NCBI GenBank assembly: GCA_965240325.2
Contig: OZ251228.1
Location: forward strand, 496,001 to 560,000
DNA from: Rebecca billardiae RCC1528
Lineage: Eukaryota; Haptophyta
DNA: 64,000 nucleotides
Reading direction: 5' to 3'
A program made the position numbers and the translations under genes. Below are positions 35,784-45,824 of the stretch, one piece after another. The notes beneath the pieces are model-generated. The model was not told where the DNA came from, searched no databases, and was given only the letters and a program-made list of their open reading frames with translations. Each line of letters starts with the position of its first letter. Position 1 is the stretch's first letter.

Positions 35784-37100
35784 TCACCTAAAGGACTGCT
35801 GGGCAGCCAGGCTGCTGCACTCGGGCGGGAGTGCATAGTCGAAGCACACAAAGTCCTGCGCGAAGAAGTCGCAGAGCGTGCGCATCATCTGTGCATCCAG
35901 GTGCTCCCTCCTCAGTGTGCACCCCAGGGAGCCCCACGGCGCGTCCTTGGAGGATCTCATCAGGCGGCCCTTGCCAACGTGATCAATCCACAGGCCGGGC
36001 AGGAACCGTGCGTTGAGCTCGCGCAGCGTCACCGTGAACCGCCCGCGCTTGCCGATAGGCACCTTCTTCACCCGCGTCGCCTGCTCGAGCTTGTTCACCA
36101 CCTGCAGGCGGAGGTATGACCACGGCTGCTCATCCGGTGGCGGCTCGATCGGCTCACCGCTCGGTGCAAAGGAGCAGCCCAGGTCGTGCGAGATCGTGCC
36201 TGTGTGCAGGTCGAAGAGCAGGTCCTTCAGCCGCACCGGCTGCGCGCCCTCCACGCGTAGTGCGTCGGACGTCTGGAGGATCGAGTCCGGGTCAGACCCA
36301 CGCCGCGTGTCTGCGAGAGCGTTGATGAACACACGCGCGAGCTCGACGCGGCCGTTGCAGGTCGGCTCCTGCGGCGCGCGCCACGTGCGCAGCGGCTGCG
36401 CGCCGCCCGTCTTGCGCCGGGCGGTGACCCGGCGGATCGCCGTACCCCACGTCTGGCTCAGCACCGTGTTGTACGCGCTCACAAACCTGTCGATCGGGTT
36501 GCGCACCGTTGTGAATGCAATTCGGAACGGCTGGGGCGTCCGTTGCCGTGATGCGTCTACATAGCCTGTGCTCTGGCCGTTCGTCTCGTTGGTGCCGGGC
36601 TGCAGCATGCGCAGCACGGGTAGCGCACTGCAGCGCTTGAGGCGATGCAGCGTCAGGCGGTGCACGTCCTCGGCGTCCTCCCGCTTAAGTATTGTGTGTG
36701 CACGCGAGCCCGCTTTGTGCACCGTTGCGTACGCCACGAGCCCGTCCGTCCGAATCTCGTTCTGCCCGGACTTGTCGAATTCGCCGATGCATCGGCCTTC
36801 GCGCGACCACTCGCTCCGCCCGGAGTCGCGCCCTTTTAGCGGCCACTCGCAATCGAGCGGCACGTGCTTGTCCACGTACAGCGCGTGGCACGTGCGCGTG
36901 TACAGGTTGAGTGTTCGGTTGTAGCTCGTGCCGGCCTCCGCGCGGGCCCGGTGCTGCGCCTGCACGATGCGTGCCATGACTAGTGCGTGCCTGCTGTCGT
37001 CTGGTACAACCCGGCCGCTGTGCACGGGGCCACTCTGCACGCTCTGTGCCACCATCGCGCGGGGGGCTATGACGAACAGCACGCACGAGAACAGGGCCAT
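35784..37100 (-). CDS. Sulfotransferase family protein (carbohydrate type)
   Basis: 438 residues from the Met at 37100. MALFSCVLFVIAPRAMVAQ is a signal peptide or short anchor. VAYATVHKAGSRAHTIL is the candidate 5'-phosphosulfate loop, and FTTVRNPIDRFVSAYNTV is a clear RxPxxRxxSxYN 3'-phosphate motif. Later segments (DHVGKGRLMRSSKDAPWGSL, CDFFAQDFVCFDY) resemble the C-terminus of Golgi carbohydrate sulfotransferases. The length fits the family. Asn-glycosylation sites are present (NRTLN, GTNETN). It probably adds sulfate to a surface glycan; the acceptor is unknown. It is only distantly similar to the sulfotransferase at 11250, so the two are not recent duplicates. Confidence 0.75.
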   Translation of the reverse strand: MALFSCVLFVIAPRAMVAQSVQSGPVHSGRVVPDDSRHALVMARIVQAQHRARAEAGTSYNRTLNLYTRTCHALYVDKHVPLDCEWPLKGRDSGRSEWSREGRCIGEFDKSGQNEIRTDGLVAYATVHKAGSRAHTILKREDAEDVHRLTLHRLKRCSALPVLRMLQPGTNETNGQSTGYVDASRQRTPQPFRIAFTTVRNPIDRFVSAYNTVLSQTWGTAIRRVTARRKTGGAQPLRTWRAPQEPTCNGRVELARVFINALADTRRGSDPDSILQTSDALRVEGAQPVRLKDLLFDLHTGTISHDLGCSFAPSGEPIEPPPDEQPWSYLRLQVVNKLEQATRVKKVPIGKRGRFTVTLRELNARFLPGLWIDHVGKGRLMRSSKDAPWGSLGCTLRREHLDAQMMRTLCDFFAQDFVCFDYALPPECSSLAAQQSFR

Positions 37101-38104
37101 GAGCGCTGCAGCGGATTCAGGACGGACGAAGCAGTACCCCCATAGTAGACATACTTTTTAAAAAAATACTGTTTCCAGGTCTCTCTTCGGAGAGCGTGCG
37201 ATGAAGGATGGCGCGGCAACCACCCCCTCTGCGGCCGCACGAGTGAAATACAGGCGCCTCACGGCCAGGTTGGCCCTGGCAAGATATTTGAAATATTTTT
37301 GCAATATTGCCAGCGCGATTCTGCGAGACAATATTTTTCTAATAAACGGCGCGCAATATCTGGGGCTTCCAGACGTCTGGAGCCGAATATCGATCGGTCA
37401 TATTGCCCGGTCCCACCGCCGACCGCGTCCAGGCTCCACGGGCGACCACACCGCCCGCCGATCTACTGCGACATGCCCAGGCTAGTCTGACTGAGTCTCG
37501 ACTAGTCGACCAGAACGACATGCCTCTGGCAGTCGGCCAGCTCGTCGAGGACTGAGATCTTCGGCAAGGGACGCGTCGAGCTGCTCGGCGAGGCCCGGTC
37601 TGACCATGGTGGCCAGGTGCAGATCTATCCACTTTCAACTTTGCGGGAGGACGGCGAGACCAAGTGAGTCAGACTTGATTGATGAGTGAGTATTCACGGT
37701 CGCGGGCCGCGCGCGGGCCGCGCGGCGCAGCGATATTCGATCAATATCATTGGGCAATATCTTCAATCGTCTGCACTGAGAGGCTAGCGAATATCAAATA
37801 CGATATTCTGGCCATCGGAAGGCAATATCTTGCCAGGGGCAACGGCCAGGGCCAGTGGCCCAGACCCCGGCCCAGCTACTGGCTGGGCTCGCTGACACTG
37901 ACAGACAGTCGCACAGTCCCCTCCGTCCCCTTCCCCGCACAGGGATCGGCTAGTGGCTGGCCCTCTGCGGCCCACACTGGGGCACCCTCAGAGGGGGTTG
38001 CAGTGCCCCTTCTGCCGACTCGCGGCTCACGGCTCAGATGATCTCGAATTGCAAGGCAGTGATGCACTGCTTGTACCTGGGACCACCCCGCGGTGTTGGG
38101 CAGA
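37101..38104. other. AT-rich intergenic region with AATATC clusters
   Basis: No coding sequence is supported. Several GCAATATC/GATATT-type words cluster at 37280-37400 and 37728-37835, unlike the surrounding GC-rich DNA. A perfect 15-base inverted pair brackets them (next entry). The copia element inserted at the right end. Confidence 0.5.
37274..37838. repeat. Possible foldback/MITE-like element with 15-bp inverted ends
   Basis: The sequence ccctggcaagatatt at 37274-37288 is repeated in inverted orientation (aatatcttgccaggg) at 37824-37838. Imperfect complementarity continues outward in ggccaggttgg versus caacggcc. The roughly 565-bp interval is AT-rich and non-coding. No target duplication was identified, so a transposon origin is only suggested. 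Confidence 0.35.
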
Positions 38105-38109
38105 GTTGG
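38105..38109. repeat. Target-site duplication, left copy (GTTGG)
   Basis: The five bases before the left LTR are identical to the five after the right LTR at 45172-45176. A 5-bp duplication is the usual length for Ty1/copia integration. Confidence 0.9.
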
Positions 38110-38495
38110 TGATGTTTATTCCGCCTTACCAGTTCCCCGGTCACGCAGGGGCTTATGACAGTGTCCCTGCGGACGTCGTCAGCAGCGCCGTCCGTGCGGA
38201 CGAGCGGGCGGTGCGGGAGTCGTCCCACACAAGTGCAAAAGCAAACGGCACCAGTAAACTGATAGGTCGTTAGACCAATAGCGCCGGGGGAAAACGGACA
38301 TACGTACCCGGCGGCTTGCGTTCGCCTGCGGGCAGCGGCGAAAGCAATAGGATTAGGGGCCGAGCGCGCTCGTGCCGGTTCAGGGAGGGCAGGTACGACA
38401 TAGTACCTGGGACTCGACCTCTCCTGGCGGTTGGATCCAAGCGCCTGGAGAGGAAAAGAAATCGTGCACGGAGGAAATTCGGGATTAATACAACA
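38110..38495 (-). repeat. 3' LTR of the copia element
   Basis: 386 bp. On the element strand it starts TGTTGTATTAATCCC and ends CATCA. By eye it matches the other LTR base for base. Confidence 0.95.
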
Positions 38496-38504
38496 CCCCC
38501 CCTC
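38496..38504 (-). promoter_or_regulatory. Polypurine tract (plus-strand primer) of the copia element
   Basis: On the element strand the sequence GAGGGGGGG lies directly upstream of the 3' LTR. This is the expected position and composition of the primer for second-strand cDNA. It is immediately followed by the TG that starts the LTR. Confidence 0.85.
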
Positions 38505-39708
38505 GACATCATGCCGAAGGCGGCGGAGGTGGTGGAACAGCATGCAGTATCGCCACGACGTGCTTGAGAAAAGTACTCGTCGCGGTAGCCTTGGTCATGA
38601 TGTCGGACCGGTTGTCGTCGGTCGGCACCTTCTGGATCAGCACGGCGCCGTCGGCTTGCGCGCGCCGCGTGAAATGGTACTTCACGTCAATGTGCTTGGT
38701 GCGCTTGTGGTGCACCGGGTTGTTCGTCAAATCGATCGTGCCCTGGTTATCCTCGTAGATCACCGTCGTGGGCTCCACGACCGGCTCGTTCAAAAACGTG
38801 ACCAGGTCGCGCAGGTAGATCACCTCGCGGCAGCACTCGCTCAGCGCGATGTACTCCGCCTCGCACGTAGACAACGCGACCACGCTCTGCAGTCCGCTGT
38901 GCCACGAGATCGGGACCCCGTTGTACATAACAAGGTATCCCGTCGTAGAACGTCGATCTTCACGATCGTTCGCCCAGTCCGAGTCCGCGTACGCCACCAA
39001 ATCAGGGTGTTGTGCGTGCGTCGCGTGCCGGAAGAGGATGCCGCGCCGACGCGTGCCGAGCAAGTATCGGAGCGTGCGCTTCGCGGCGGTCAAGTCGTAG
39101 AGCCGGGGATTGGACATCCGGCGTGCCAGCATGTTCACGGCGTGTGCGATGTCGGGGCGACACGTCGTCATGCAGTACATGAGGGCACCGGTCATCTCCT
39201 GGTAGTGCTGGCGGTCAGCGCGCAGCAGGAGGGCTTGCAGCGGGCGGGGGATCTCGCGCGTCTCGCTGCACTCGGGGGTCGGTGGGTGGCGCTCTCCACT
39301 CAGGTGGAAGCGCTCGCACACATCACCGATGTACTGGTTCAGGTGGGTAAAAAGTCCGTCCACCGTGGTCTCAAATTCGGCGCCAAGGAACTTGCTCAGG
39401 CAGTCCGCGCCCTGCATCTCGTAGTGCGTCAGCAACGCCGTCATCAGCGCGTCCAAAGCGTTCTTGTCCTTCGAGATGTTCATCATCAGCAGATCGTCGA
39501 CAAAGTGACCGACGAACACGTAGCCGCCATCGACTGCCTTCGAGTAGATGCACGGCGCGCTCGGGCACGGCTCGAACCCATGTTCGAGCAAACACTTACG
39601 CAAGTGTAGGTACCACACGCGCCCGGCCTGGCGCATGCCTGGGAGCGCCTTCACAAACTTCGCGACCACCTTCGAGCCGAGCGGCGTCGAGCTCTTCGGG
39701 GTGTAGCC

Positions 39709-41556
39709 AGGCGGGAGCGGTGTCATCACCTCCTCGCCCTCCGGCAGGTCGCTGTTCAGGTATGCGTGCCGCACGTCGGCGGGTCGCATCTCCACGATCT
39801 TGGCGCTCGCCGCGTCCGTCATCGAGACGCCTTTGGCCTTGAGCGCGACCGCGAGCATCAGCCGCCACACTCCGTTCGCGACCAGCTATGACGGTGCCGA
39901 GCCCGAGGGAGACGCCGCTGACGGCGAGCTCACCGGCGAGGGCGACGAGCATTTTGAGATTGAGGACGGTGCAGCCGACGACGGCGGCGCTGCTGCTCAT
40001 GACGACGGGGGCGCGGCGAGCGAAGCTGCGCGACCGAGCGCCGACGGCGATGACGCCGGAGGCGATGACGACGCACGAGCTGGTGAGTCCGCGGCGCCCG
40101 AGCTGCCGCGCGACTACGACCCGATGCGACGAGACCGAGCGAGGCGGAGCAGACCCGCCGCGCAGACGGTGCAGGCTGTGACCGAGGCAGCGTTCCAGGC
40201 CGCGGGCGAGGAACCTACCGAGGAGAACAGCTTCGAGGCATTCGCTGCGACGACAATCGCGCGGATGAATGGTGTGCCGATCACCATCCCCACGACGTGG
40301 GACGAGGCGATGAAGTCGCCCGAGGCCAAGCTTTGGATGCAGGCCTGCCACGACCATCTCGATGCGCACGGCGTGAGACACGCGTTTTTCGAGGTGATTG
40401 TGCCGGACAACACGCGGACGATTCCTGTCAAGTGGGTGTTCGACGTGAAGACGCTTCCCGATGGCGAAGTGATCAAGTTCAAGGCGCGGCTGGTAACCCA
40501 GGGCTTCCGCCAGCGCGAGGGCATCGACTTCAATGAGGTGTTCGCCCCGACGATACGACCAGAACAGCTGCGGCTGATGCTCGCGGTCGCGCTCAAGGCC
40601 AAAGGCGTCTCGATGACGGACGCGGCGAGCGCCAAGATCGTGGAGATGCGACCCGCCGACGTGCGGCACGCATACCTGAACAGCGACCTGCCGGAAGGCG
40701 GGAGCGGTGTCATCACCTCCTCGCCCTCCGGCAGGTCGCTGTTCAGGTATGCGTGCCGCACGTCGGCGGGTCGCATCTCCACGATCTTGGCGCTCGCCGC
40801 GTCCGTCATCGAGACGCCTTTGGCCTTGAGCGCGACCGCGAGCATCAGCCGCAGCTGTTCTGGTCGTATCGTCGGGGCGAACACCTCATTGAAGTCGATG
40901 CCCTCGCGCTGGCGGAAGCCCTGGGTTACCAGCCGCGCCTTGAACTTGATCACTTCGCCATCGGGAAGCGTCTTCACGTCGAACACCCACTTGACAGGAA
41001 TCGTCCGCGTGTTGTCCGGCACAATCACCTCGAAAAACGTGTGTCTCACGCCGTGCGCATCGAGATGGTCGTGGCAGGCCTGCATCCAAAGCTTGGCCTC
41101 GGGCGACTTCATCGCCTCGTCCCACGTCGTGGGGATGGTGATCGGCACACCATTCATCCGCGCGATTGTCGTCGCAGCGAATGCCTCGAAGCTGTTCTCC
41201 TCGGTAGGTTCCTCGCCCGCGGCCTGGAACGCTGCCTCGGTCACAGCCTGCACCGTCTGCGCGGCGGGTCTGCTCCGCCTCGCTCGGTCTCGTCGCATCG
41301 GGTCGTAGTCGCGCGGCAGCTCGGGCGCCGCGGACTCACCAGCTCGTGCGTCGTCATCGCCTCCGGCGTCATCGCCGTCGGCGCTCGGTCGCGCAGCTTC
41401 GCTCGCCGCGCCCCCGTCGTCATGAGCAGCAGCGCCGCCGTCGTCGGCTGCACCGTCCTCAATCTCAAAATGCTCGTCGCCCTCGCCGGTGAGCTCGCCG
41501 TCAGCGGCGTCTCCCTCGGGCTCGGCACCGTCATAGCTGGTCGCGAACGGAGTGTG
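39709..41556. repeat. 830-bp inverted duplication with 157-bp direct duplication inside copia RT
   Basis: Left arm 39866-40695 and right arm 40727-41556 are inverted copies with a 31-bp spacer. I saw one mismatch near 40382. The 157 bp at 39709-39865 repeat 40696-40852 in direct orientation. The extra DNA totals 987 bp, a multiple of three, so the pol frame is the same on both sides. This is either a rearrangement (template switch or fold-back synthesis) or an assembly artefact. Confidence 0.9.
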
Positions 41557-42566
41557 CCCCCCCTCGACCAGTGACCGCTCATCAATGTACACGTGCTTGG
41601 AGTGAATCACCCGCCCGTCATCGAGCAGCACGACGTACCCCAGCAGCAGCCGGAACGTCTTGTCGATCTGGGAGCCGTCGATGCCGTGACCGAGGACGCG
41701 GCCACGCACCGTCGGCATGCCCAGCTTGCCCCGCCGCTGCTTCTCGAGTCCCTGCAGGACCACACGGCACGGGGCGCCGAACACGATCACGTGACGCATG
41801 TCCGGCGGCTTGCCAAAAAAGAGCTCGTAGGGCGTCACGAACATCAGCGCGCCGTCGCGCATGATTCGCCTGGACGCCAAGCGGTTTCTGCTCGCGCACG
41901 CGTGGCGCATCGCATAGTGCCAATGCTGGGCAGGCATGCCCGTCATCGCAAGGCGCGCAATCGTGTCGCGCACCAGAGTCTGGATCGCGTGCTCCGCCAC
42001 CCCATTCGAGGAGGGAGTGTCGGGCGCGCTCGTCACGTTGGCGGCGAGGCCAAGCTGCAGCAGCAGCTCGGACACGCGCTCCGAGTTCAGCTCGGTGCCG
42101 CCGTCGGTGTGGATGTGGAATCGCTTGAACCCAGGTCCAAGCTCGATGTGCGAGCCGTACAGCTCGTGCGCTCCCATCTCGCGAAAATACATCGCGATCA
42201 GGTCAGGTATCTGCGACTTCAACTTGCAGAAGTAGACGCTCATCCGGCGCGAGTAGTCATCTACACACACCAGCGCGTACTTCATGCCGACCGGGATCCC
42301 GGCCTCGCCGATCGGCAAGTCAATCTTCGACACGGACACCACGTCCATGTGCGTCACCTCGCGCGGGTGCGTCGCGCGGGGCATGGGCCGGTTAAAGGGC
42401 CGTCGTTTCATGTGCGCGCCGGACAGCGTGTCCAGCGGCGCGCGCGCCATCGTCGCCTCCGGCATGCCAGCGGTGGCGCGCCAAGTGCGAGTCAGCAAAG
42501 TCTTGTTCGTCGTGCCCAAGCGGGCGGCCCACAGGCCGAGCTCCTTGTCACCGGGCGTGCGCGCAC

Positions 42567-42618
42567 GCCCGGCAGCAGCTCGCTCAGCCGCCGCGCGCTC
42601 GGGCCCTACTCGTTTCCC
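42567..42618 (-). promoter_or_regulatory. Predicted -1 ribosomal frameshift signal between gag-pro and pol
   Basis: On the element strand GGGAAAC (42618-42612) falls in phase as G GGA AAC in the gag frame, two codons before the gag stop TAG at 42606. Slipping back one base gives G-K-R-V-G-P and enters the pol frame. Seven bases later a stem-loop can form: GCCCG pairs with CGGGC, and inside that GCGGCGGCT pairs with AGCTGCTGC (two G-U pairs) around a GAGCG loop. A separate 22-base palindrome (ccgggcgtgcg and its complement) follows. X XXY YYZ plus a spaced structure is the standard -1 signal. Confidence 0.75.
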
Positions 42619-42631
42619 GGCGCGCGCCCGA

Positions 42632-42669
<38 letters not shown>

Positions 42670-44786
42670 ACAGGCGCGGGCGCGGGCGCGCGTTCGGCCT
42701 CCGGCTCGACGCGCCCCGCCGCGGCGGCGGCCGCCTCCTCGACGGGCTGGAGCTCGAGGATGACGCGCGCGTCCGAGCCGATCTTGATGTAGCCGCCTCC
42801 GACGTCCGTGAAGTCGCACGACGACTGCCGCCACTTGGAGATGGTGGTCGTCGCGCCGACGCTCGCGAGCGCGTCCGCGGACAGCAGGATGGTCTCCACG
42901 CCCTCGGCAATCCAGATCTCGCACTTGATCAGCTGCGAGTCGGAGCCGTCCACGCTCAGCATGCGCGCGGTGATCTCACCCTTGAGCGACGAGGCCGCGG
43001 CCCCGCCATCAAAGCCGATGAGCGCGCCGTTCTGCGCCGTCAAGTTCTCCACAAGACCGGCGTCGACCATCCACATCCCGCCGACTGACCGGTCGGCAGC
43101 GGAGTCAATGCGCCCGTTCGCTCGGTTGGGCGGCTCGGCGCCCCCCTTGTCCTCGACGACCGCGGCGGCGACGCGCCCGCCGATCACCTCGTCGTGAGGC
43201 TCCACCTCGTCAATGTTCTCGATCGCCTGGACCGCGCGGACGCCCGGTGCGATGCTCCGGCCGGGGACACCCGCTGGCACGATGATGGCCCCGCGGTCCG
43301 CGGCGCGGCGCGCACCCGCGCCCGGTTGCTCCTGCCTCGCACGCGCGCGCGCAGCAGCGCGCTCCTCGCGCGCAGCGACCACCGCTGGCGGCACCGGGCC
43401 GTCCGGCTTGAACTGCGAGCACATCTTACCGTAGTAGTGGTTCCCCTTACACAAGTCGCACTTCAGCTTTGGCGGGACGTGCGGCGTCGTCGCGCCGGAC
43501 ACCTCGTGCGCCGGCTGCTTCGGCGGCTGGCGCGGGGGCGGGCGCTCCTTCACGTTGCCCACGGTGATCACACCGCGCGGCGGGTGGCTCGCGAGGTCGG
43601 AGTTCATCATGACGAGCGTCGCGTTCGTCACCTCCGCGTACGGCATCTTGAGGAACTTGTCGAGCTTCAACTTGAGCGAGAGGTCGCCCTTCATGCTGCG
43701 CAGCGGCTGCAGCACGCGGGCCAGCTCGAGCGCCTCGGCCGGCGCCCGCAGGCGCTCGAATACGAGCTGCCGCTCCTTCGAGTACGCCAGGTACGACGGC
43801 AGGTCCGAGAATGTCTTGTGCTCGCTCTCCCCCGTGTTCAGGTACGGGGCCATGATGTCCATCAGGTGGTCGACGCTCACCTCGTCGCGCAGCTCACGCA
43901 GCTCAATCCACCACGCCTGCAGCTGCTCGGCAGCCTTCGGGTAGGGGCCCATGCCCTTGCGCCGCGAGCACGCGTCCACGTACTGCTGCGCTTCCGCGTT
44001 CAGCGTCGACTTCAACAGCTTCAGCAGCACGGCCGCGGAGTTCTCATACACCTTCTGGTAGATCAGGTTCGGGCTGTCGAGCGCGGAGACGCCAGCAAAG
44101 CCCTCTCCGAGTATCGCAATCTTACCGATGGTGATGTCCCTCTCGGCCGTGATCTCCGCGAGCTTGGCCTCGACGAGCTCGTGCAGCTCCTCCGCCGTGA
44201 CGGACATGCCATCGAACTTCACCGTCGCCTCAACGCTCGGGAGACCGCTCGCCGGCCCGCTGCTCGCGTCGTCGCCGTCCGCAGCCGCGTCAGAGGGCGC
44301 TGCCGCGGGCGGGAACGCCGGCGCGGCCGCGAGTGGTACCGGTGTCATCGGCTCGTTCTTGCCGTCGAGCTCTCGCTGCGCGACCTTCGCGCGGACGAGG
44401 AGCACCTTCTCCTTGGAGCGCGTCGCCGCGTCCACCGTGGCGATTTGCTCGTTCTTCTCCTTGATCTTGCTCGTGATCGGGACGAGCGAGGGCAGCTGCC
44501 GCGCAAGCGTCACGAACGTGCTCTCCGGCATCAGGTTCAGGCTGCCGCCCGTTCTGGTGAAGAGGTCGGTGCTCACGCTGGAGTTGGAGCTTGCGAACTT
44601 GGCAAACTCGTTCGTCACGCCAGTGAGCATCTGGTTGGTCTTCGCGCTGTCGCCCAGCTGCTCGAGGCCGAGCTCGCGCGCGGACGTCGTCGCCCGCGCG
44701 GATCCGCTGTCCGCGGCGCCCGCGGCGCTGCGACCGGTTGGGTGGGCCATGCCCGGCGGTCCGTGGTTACGCACGATTGAGCTCAT
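42606..44786 (-). CDS. gag: copia Gag-protease
   Basis: 726 residues. The first Met (MSSIVRNHGPPG) has its A in the last base of the 5' LTR; a second Met 12 codons on (MAHPTGRSAAG) is an alternative start. The middle is helical capsid-like sequence. A zinc knuckle reads CDLCKGNHYYGKMC, spaced CX2CX3HX5C, close to but not the standard CX2CX4HX4C. A protease follows in the same frame with GMWMVDAGLVENLT, so the active-site triad is D-A-G rather than D-S/T-G. The end of the frame crosses a gcgccc hexamer run and encodes repeated Ala-Pro. In most copia elements Gag and Pol share one frame; here they do not. Confidence 0.85.
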
Positions 44787-45171
44787 GATGTTTATTCCGC
44801 CTTACCAGTTCCCCGGTCACGCAGGGGCTTATGACAGTGTCCCTGCGGACGTCGTCAGCAGCGCCGTCCGTGCGGACGAGCGGGCGGTGCGGGAGTCGTC
44901 CCACACAAGTGCAAAAGCAAACGGCACCAGTAAACTGATAGGTCGTTAGACCAATAGCGCCGGGGGAAAACGGACATACGTACCCGGCGGCTTGCGTTCG
45001 CCTGCGGGCAGCGGCGAAAGCAATAGGATTAGGGGCCGAGCGCGCTCGTGCCGGTTCAGGGAGGGCAGGTACGACATAGTACCTGGGACTCGACCTCTCC
45101 TGGCGGTTGGATCCAAGCGCCTGGAGAGGAAAAGAAATCGTGCACGGAGGAAATTCGGGATTAATACAACA
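44786..45171 (-). repeat. 5' LTR of the copia element
   Basis: 386 bp, identical by eye to the 3' LTR. It should carry the element promoter. On the element strand it ends CATCA and gag begins at its final base, leaving no clear untranslated primer-binding site. Confidence 0.95.
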
Positions 45172-45176
45172 GTTGG
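45172..45176. repeat. Target-site duplication, right copy (GTTGG)
   Basis: This matches 38105-38109 on the other side of the element, five of five bases. Confidence 0.9.
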
Positions 45177-45824
45177 GCTTGTATGCCGTGTCACTGGCAA
45201 TGCCAATGGCTTATGGCAGTACCCCCGGGCCCCGCCCCCTCTGGAGGCGGGCTGTCCACAGTGGAGTGGTGTCAAGGCACTAGGTGTCTCGGTCAGTGGT
45301 TTGAGGTTGGGAGGGGTGGTGGTTGGTTGGGGGCTGGCCAGGGTAGGGCTGGAGGCTTCGGCCGCCAGTCTGATCACCCGGCGGAGCCCCGTTCGGGCCG
45401 TAGTTAAAGGGGAATTTATTACTCATCTGAGATACTCATTCTATGATTTAACGACACAGGACACAGGTAGGACGACGCGGGTCTCCTGATTCGTCGGCGG
45501 CAGTGCCCGATCGTCGACACGAAGTCGGCGTTGGTGGCAGAGCATAGCCTGCACCGCGATCGGATTGCTTGGGTCGATCGCCGGCATCGGCCCGTTATTG
45601 CGCTTGATCGGACGATATAATCAGCAGCGCCGACGGTGGCTCTGCCCCCTGCAGCAAGGGCCGTATGGATACCTGCAGGCAGGCCTGCCTCCGATAACGG
45701 CGATTAAATTCAGTAAATGCGCGATTTATTCGCGCGCCGGCACCATTTTGCTTGGGCCTTCCAGACCACTGGCCTTCCAGGCAGGAGGATCACGATGGCG
45801 GCGCTCGATGCAGCACTGGAGTAG
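45177..45824. other. Region upstream of the first exostosin-like gene
   Basis: This is the continuation of the pre-insertion locus. The gene's frame is open back to 45565, but the second gene copy lacks this sequence and the extra residues show no domain. It is therefore more likely promoter and leader. Confidence 0.5.

Larger units (their letters stand above)
38509..42618 (-). pseudogene. pol: copia pol: integrase, reverse transcriptase, RNase H, disrupted
   Basis: The frame is -1 relative to gag and is entered at the GGGAAAC site. Integrase has the D-D-E core: HMDVV, HTDGGTEL and NGVAEHA, with about 36 residues between the last Asp and the Glu. The N-terminal HHCC zinc ligands expected before it are missing (LWAARLGTTNK in place of the His-containing motif). 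The RT starts around FFEVIVPDNTRTIPVKWVFD and its catalytic box is FVDDLLMM instead of the usual YVDD. RNase H has VAYADSDWANDREDRRSTTG, then LSTCEAEYIAL and YEDNQGTIDL. The frame stays open, but a 987-bp inverted/direct duplication (39866-40852) replaces a stretch of RT with reversed sequence, so no normal RT can be made. The stop is at 38509, just before the polypurine tract. Confidence 0.85.
38110..45171 (-). mobile_element. Ty1/copia-type LTR retrotransposon, 7,062 bp
   Basis: The element reads on the minus strand: 5' LTR at 44786-45171, gag-protease, integrase, reverse transcriptase, RNase H, polypurine tract, 3' LTR at 38110-38495. Integrase before RT defines the copia order. The LTRs start TG and end CA and appear identical over 386 bp, and GTTGG duplications flank the element, so insertion was recent. 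A 987-bp extra segment (inverted duplication plus 157-bp direct duplication) interrupts the RT, so an ancestral copy would be 6,075 bp. This copy probably needs help from an intact one to move. Confidence 0.95.

Noticed and set aside
39596-41574. Plus-strand open frames inside the copia element
   Set aside because: They are the reverse complement of integrase/RT sequence or the inverted arm itself. The coding sense of the element is the minus strand except within the flipped arm.
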